A stretch of DNA of 64,000 bases from Sphagnum magellanicum (taxonomy: Eukaryota; Streptophyta; Sphagnopsida; Sphagnales; Sphagnaceae), in contig CM038913.1 in assembly GCA_021904315.1 (NCBI GenBank), positions 8,059,958 through 8,123,957 of the forward strand, given 5' to 3'. Numbering within the stretch: the stretch's first letter is position 1; every line of letters begins with the position of its first letter. A program made the position numbers and the translations under genes. Shown here piece after piece: positions 59,668 through 64,000 of this stretch. Below the pieces are notes generated by a model. The model did no database searches, was not told the origin of the DNA, and saw only the letters and a list, made by a program, of their open reading frames with translations.

Positions 59668-61986
59668 TGTTTAAGCTGCAAGGGTTCCAATAGATTGACA
59701 CTGCTGCATCAAAACAGAACATACTCATCATAAGATGAGATCATGATGGGTATCTTTTGAACGCAGTTTCTGTTGTCCTTTCACAAATCATCATCCCAAG
59801 CAGTCATATTTCCATGATCCATGAAGAGAAACATTGGCCTCACACTTTCCATTTTCTGTCTAATCTTCCTGTGTCCCACTCCTAACCAAATGTGGAATAG
59901 CCTTGATCGCATCAATATTGCAAATTCTGATCATTGGAGCTAGCAATTTGACATCTACAATCAATAAGGAAACCTTAATGTCAGCCAAGGTTGATCCTGC
60001 AAAACTTCTGCAGAATTGACTGAACATGAGGCAAGACCGGAAGAATTCATCATTCTTTTATGTAGCAGTCACAGCCCTCAATAATGTCCATTCAGATTTT
60101 CATTCCATAGAGATTTCTCTTTGACTAGTTCCTCAACCAAGTACAAGTATAGCCTACTGTTCTATGCACCAGAAGGAAGGAGAAAATTGAAGAGGGGGAA
60201 AGTATGTATTGAGTTTGTCCTTGCTGCTTGTCTTGTGCCACTAAAATGATGGCTTTGTTGTTGTGGAAAACCCATTCAGGCATTGAGGAACTACAGCAGA
60301 AGAAAGATGAGATCAAAAGGACTGTGGAGCTGAAGAAAGCAATTGGAACTTCTTTGCTTGTTGTTTGATGGCGATCTGCCAGTTGAGACTTCCATCAAGA
60401 GAGCAATTGGAGCTTCATTTCAACCCAAAGCATGAGATGTTTGAAATCAGGAAACAGGTGAAATGTACTTGTGAAGAACAATCAACAAGACCCTATGACA
60501 AGGGCTTCTTCTAGGCATTTCTCTCCAAGCCCTGTCCTCCCATATCATTAGGCAGCTTGTCACAAGGACTTTCTGAAAGTCTCATATCCTCAGTCTCACA
60601 TCTCACATTTGACAATGGTGGCCTGTCAATGTGGAGTTGATAAATAAGATGGAATTGTGATCATGAGGCTGTCAAAGTAGTTGGAGCTCAGTAAGGTGTT
60701 CACCATGTTGGGAGCATTTGACAAGTGCAAGCATCAGTTTCAGTTGTTTTGTGCAGATATTGGAAAGCTCACAGAGTTCTGCATCTGCTGAGAACTAAGA
60801 CAATAGAGGCCACCTTGACCAAGACAGAAAAAGCAAGAACTGCTAGTCTGAGATTTTCACTCAGGTAATGCTCATCACAAAATTGTGACACCTACTCTTT
60901 AGTTTCAACTACATGTAGATAACACAAGTTACACAGTTTCACCACCTCAGTGTATGTATGTAACTCAGCTTTCAGCTTTTCTGTTGCACTTCATTCTTGG
61001 CTATACCCTGAAGTTCTCCTGACAATGATACCTGTTCCACATGCAAAACTGCAGTGTGACAAAGCTCTTGCAATGAGACAGACTCTTGCCCTACACCTGC
61101 ACAACTGGAATACATACAGGAAAAATGTTGTGATCCCTTCCCTGCTGGAACTTCTGAAGAATTGCTAGGATTAGAAAAAGGATACATGCATTTGCTGCTG
61201 TCAAATTCACTAATGTCCTGAAAGAATAACAGAATACAATTTACAGTGACTTGTTGCTTTCTGGCAAACAAGCAACTCCATGTGTGACACATGGCAAAAC
61301 TCTCTAAGTGGGTCTGTTGGGGGCCCAGGGTAGAGGAGGAAGGATGGGCTGAAAATGATTTGAGTACAACAAACTTTCTTAGAATATCCATGCTGACTCC
61401 AGTTTGTCATTGCAGGTTGTCATTTTGACAGCACAAACACCGTGGGACAGAGAAACACCCTCTGAAACCGTATGGCACAGAACTGACAGAGTGTAGTCCA
61501 AAATCTGCTCTGCCCCTCTGATTGATGTCCATTGACTGTTTCTGCCAGATCTCCCTTGCTCCATTTGAATGAATCAAGAAACTGTCTCCACAGTGTTCCA
61601 TGGTTTTGGGTGTCCCCTTATGCTCCAGGGAATCTGTTCCCAAGTTGTGATTCAGCCAGTTTGTTTTCCACTCTCCTTCAATAATTTCCTAATGGAAGCA
61701 GTATCCTCCTTGTTCTGTCCTGTAATCTCATACTTGAGCATACTTCCCCACTTCTTGGTACATAATTGCTGTCAGGATCTGATTTCTGACCCTTTTCATT
61801 TCAATGGCTGTTTACAGCAATCGGTTTTTCCATCACCGTGTTTGGAAAGCTCTTGACAAAGACATTTGCAGTCAGTCCATCCAAAATGTAAGTGTTTCCA
61901 ATCATCTAATTCTGTACCCAAAACTCTAATTTTAGATCTCCCCACAGCCCTATGTTCAAATTGTGATGACAATTGATGACAGTCCG
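59668..61986. other. 3' flank of SPIKE1, no gene
   Basis: This includes the SPIKE1 3' untranslated region and downstream DNA (downstream is towards lower coordinates). The reverse-strand frame 60972-61391 (139 codons) has no recognisable domain or coding-like features. No other gene is supported. Confidence 0.45.
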
Positions 61987-63927
61987 TCAAAGTTCGGAGA
62001 GAATGGAAGGGATGTAGTGGGAAAGCTCAGCTGTGAGAGATTGAAAGCCAATGACAAGATTTGAGTGGAAGTCTTGGTCCTCCTCACCTATTAAACGGGC
62101 ATGAATGCGGATAGCTTTTTTGCAAACAGCCATAAACTCAAGCAAAGCTGCTATAAGTTCTTGAAGCTCTTGAGATCGTAACCTTGTGGCTGGCTCCTCT
62201 GACAAGAATGCTGTACATACTCCTAACACACCACTGTTAACCTGCCAAATTGCCAAACAATGTATGTCAGTTCCCAATGAACTTGGTCAATGCATGTCCA
62301 GTGCAAAATGATGAACTGTCCTATGTCTCTATTCATCACTCATTGGTAGCTAACATTGGTTTTGATGAGAGTGGGTTCAGTCACATATCAAAGAATCCAG
62401 ATCTTGGTTCTGATATGAACTGGGTTGCACCTGAATGATCATGCATTGTTGTACTTCCAGAAAGAAGCCAGAAGTAAGCACAGACAGAGTAAAAGGAAAC
62501 CAGAATCGGACAATAACAAACAAGAAAACAATACATAACATTAACAAATTTACTCTATAGACAAGGAAAATAAAAAAAGGTTTCACATTGGTTCAAAAGA
62601 AAATACCTGCACAGCAACACTGCCTTGTAAAATTCGTTGCAAGCTTTGCAAGCGAGGAGCTTGATCTCCATCAAGCCGGTCATGCTCTTCAACTTCTCCT
62701 GCCAGTGCTGCAGTACGGGTCTCTATCATTCCAATTGCATTCTCAATGGGTGCAAACTCCCGTGACTCTGACCTCACCACCAGAAGACGGTTCAAAAGAG
62801 CTGGAAATGGACCTTCTGTTTGTAAAACTGTTCGTCGCTTCCATTGGTCCTCCAATCCACCTTGATTGCGCCCATTCTTTGTGAAAGGAGTGTCAAAGAG
62901 GAACCGATCAAAGACTTGTGAAGTCACCCTAGCAGACCTTGATGACTTTCTTTCTTTCCGAATATCCAAGTCTCTATCATCAAGGACTGGATCAACTGAT
63001 GTAATTTGCAAATAACACACTCCAGCTTTCAAGTCTCGTGCAACTACTTGTCCAGAATCAGGAATAATGTGTAAGGTTTGACCACCTTCAATGACCATAC
63101 TTTCATAAATGTTACCCATCACTTGCATGATGTCCCCAAGGCGGACATCTTGTGCCTCTCGATAGACATATTCTTTTCCATCAAGTTTGCCAAAGCGACT
63201 TCCATAGAATCCTACACGGTAATATGTTGCATCCTTGAATGGAATTGGGCTTGATTCTTGCTCTTGCAAAGACTCATATATACTACATAAGGATGTATGG
63301 CACTTGGACAGTTGTCCATAAGCTCGCCTCATTTTGTGGACTGGAATTATGAGCTCTAAAATGTCCACACAGAAGTGGAAAAGTTCTGCTTGGACAAAAA
63401 GTTTGTTTGCAAGTTGCAAGTATTTGACAGCAGATTCAACTGTGAGCTTTGATGCACCGTAGCCTTCAACTTCTGCTGCTGCTGCTTCTCCAACAACAGC
63501 ACCTTTCAGCATTGGGCATATTTGGCATAAGGCTTCTACATGCTCTTTCCCCCAGATGTTGTCCTTTTGGCCCAGTATGGCCTGCAAGAACCCAATCACA
63601 TTCAAATTTATTCTTGAGTTTGGACCATGGGTACATAACTCTGGTTACAATGAAGATTCAAAGTTGGATTAACAAAAAGCAGTATAGCTCCTTACAGATA
63701 AGAATGCAGCAGTAAAGCAGTGATAGAATGTGCTAATTCACCTGCATAATAACACCAGCAACAGCAACAGCACATTGGGCAGCCTCTGCCCAGGATTGAT
63801 TTTGTTGATGAGCATCACAAAGATATAGGAGCCACATGATGTGGAGATCAGGTACATGTGCATAAGCCCAGGCCAGCCCATGAAAACCCTCTGTCATTCC
63901 ATACTTGTCTGTCATTGTTCCTGGCGA
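61987..63927 (-). CDS. SPK1: SPIKE1-type DOCK guanine exchange factor, 3' part
   Basis: The three last exons on the minus strand are 63742-63927, 62607-63581 and 61987-62241. All junctions are phase 0, with donors GTGAAT and GTATTT and acceptors ending TTGCAG and GGCAG. They encode about 470 residues ending IPSILSEL and TGA. The gene continues past the right edge. The sequence is the C-terminal DHR-2 (DOCKER) domain: GFHGLAWAYAHVPDLHIMWL; SAVKYLQLANKLF; ATYYRVGFYG with KEYVYRE; DRFLFDTPFTKNG; QGGLEDQWKRRTVLQTEG; ENAIGMIETRT; LQGSVAVQVNSGVL. SPIKE1 activates ROP GTPases at the ER and cell periphery, acts upstream of the WAVE-ARP2/3 pathway, and shapes epidermal cells. The last intron splits the LQGSVAVQ/VNSGVL segment that carries the nucleotide-sensor region in DOCK proteins. 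The outer exon could start 6 bp earlier (63933), since two AGs are close together. Confidence 0.93.
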
Positions 63928-64000
63928 CTGCCCCTTCAAAAACACACCATTGCATAAGTGACACTAACAGAATATGCACAGTGCCAGGCCAACACCAAAT

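Noticed and set aside
60972-61391. 139-codon reverse ORF downstream of SPIKE1
   Set aside because: No domain and no coding-like composition; it lies in the presumed 3' flank.

Overview
This window is nuclear DNA from a seed plant with a large, repeat-rich genome, most plausibly a gymnosperm such as a conifer. The evidence is a plant-specific CYP78A cytochrome P450, the 3' end of a SPIKE1-type DOCK exchange factor, GT-AG introns, AT-rich intergenic DNA dense with decayed transposons, and many microsatellites and minisatellites. The species assignment is inference. Only two genes look functional; they lie at about 14 kb (+ strand) and 62-64 kb (- strand).

Layout. 1-13 kb: AT-rich DNA with one decayed coding relic, two related fold-back hairpins, an 895-bp non-autonomous hAT-like element with a recognisable target duplication, and several low-complexity tracts. 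13-16.5 kb: the CYP78A gene (two exons, phase-0 intron) with a TATA box, CT-rich leader, two upstream ORFs and a tandem duplication upstream. 17-20 kb: a tandem array with tRNA-like B boxes and a 375-bp Tourist/Harbinger-like MITE. 22.7-25.1 kb: a broken MULE transposase with a SWIM finger, followed by a 5-kb imperfect palindrome whose outer arms are arrays of ~208-bp units. 32.6-33.6 kb and 37.0-37.6 kb: minisatellites. 38-40.5 kb: a hAT-like relic, a reverse-strand MULE fragment and a 102-bp-period array. 40.6-49.7 kb: a decayed Ty3/gypsy-type LTR retrotransposon. 50.8-51.4 kb: a ~39-bp minisatellite. 51.4-62 kb: non-coding DNA with one striking 209-bp hairpin. 62-64 kb: the last three exons visible of SPIKE1, whose 5' part lies beyond the right edge.

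The most interesting object is the retrotransposon. Between its protease and reverse transcriptase it carries a recognisable C5-cytosine DNA methyltransferase domain: a SAM-binding motif, a catalytic Cys-Gln-Gly-Phe-Ser motif and DNMT3/DRM-like C-terminal motifs. The order is gag - protease - methyltransferase - RT - RNase H - integrase. This copy is dead (many stops; RT, RNase H and integrase catalytic acidic residues changed), but it documents a lineage of plant retroelements that captured a DNA methyltransferase.
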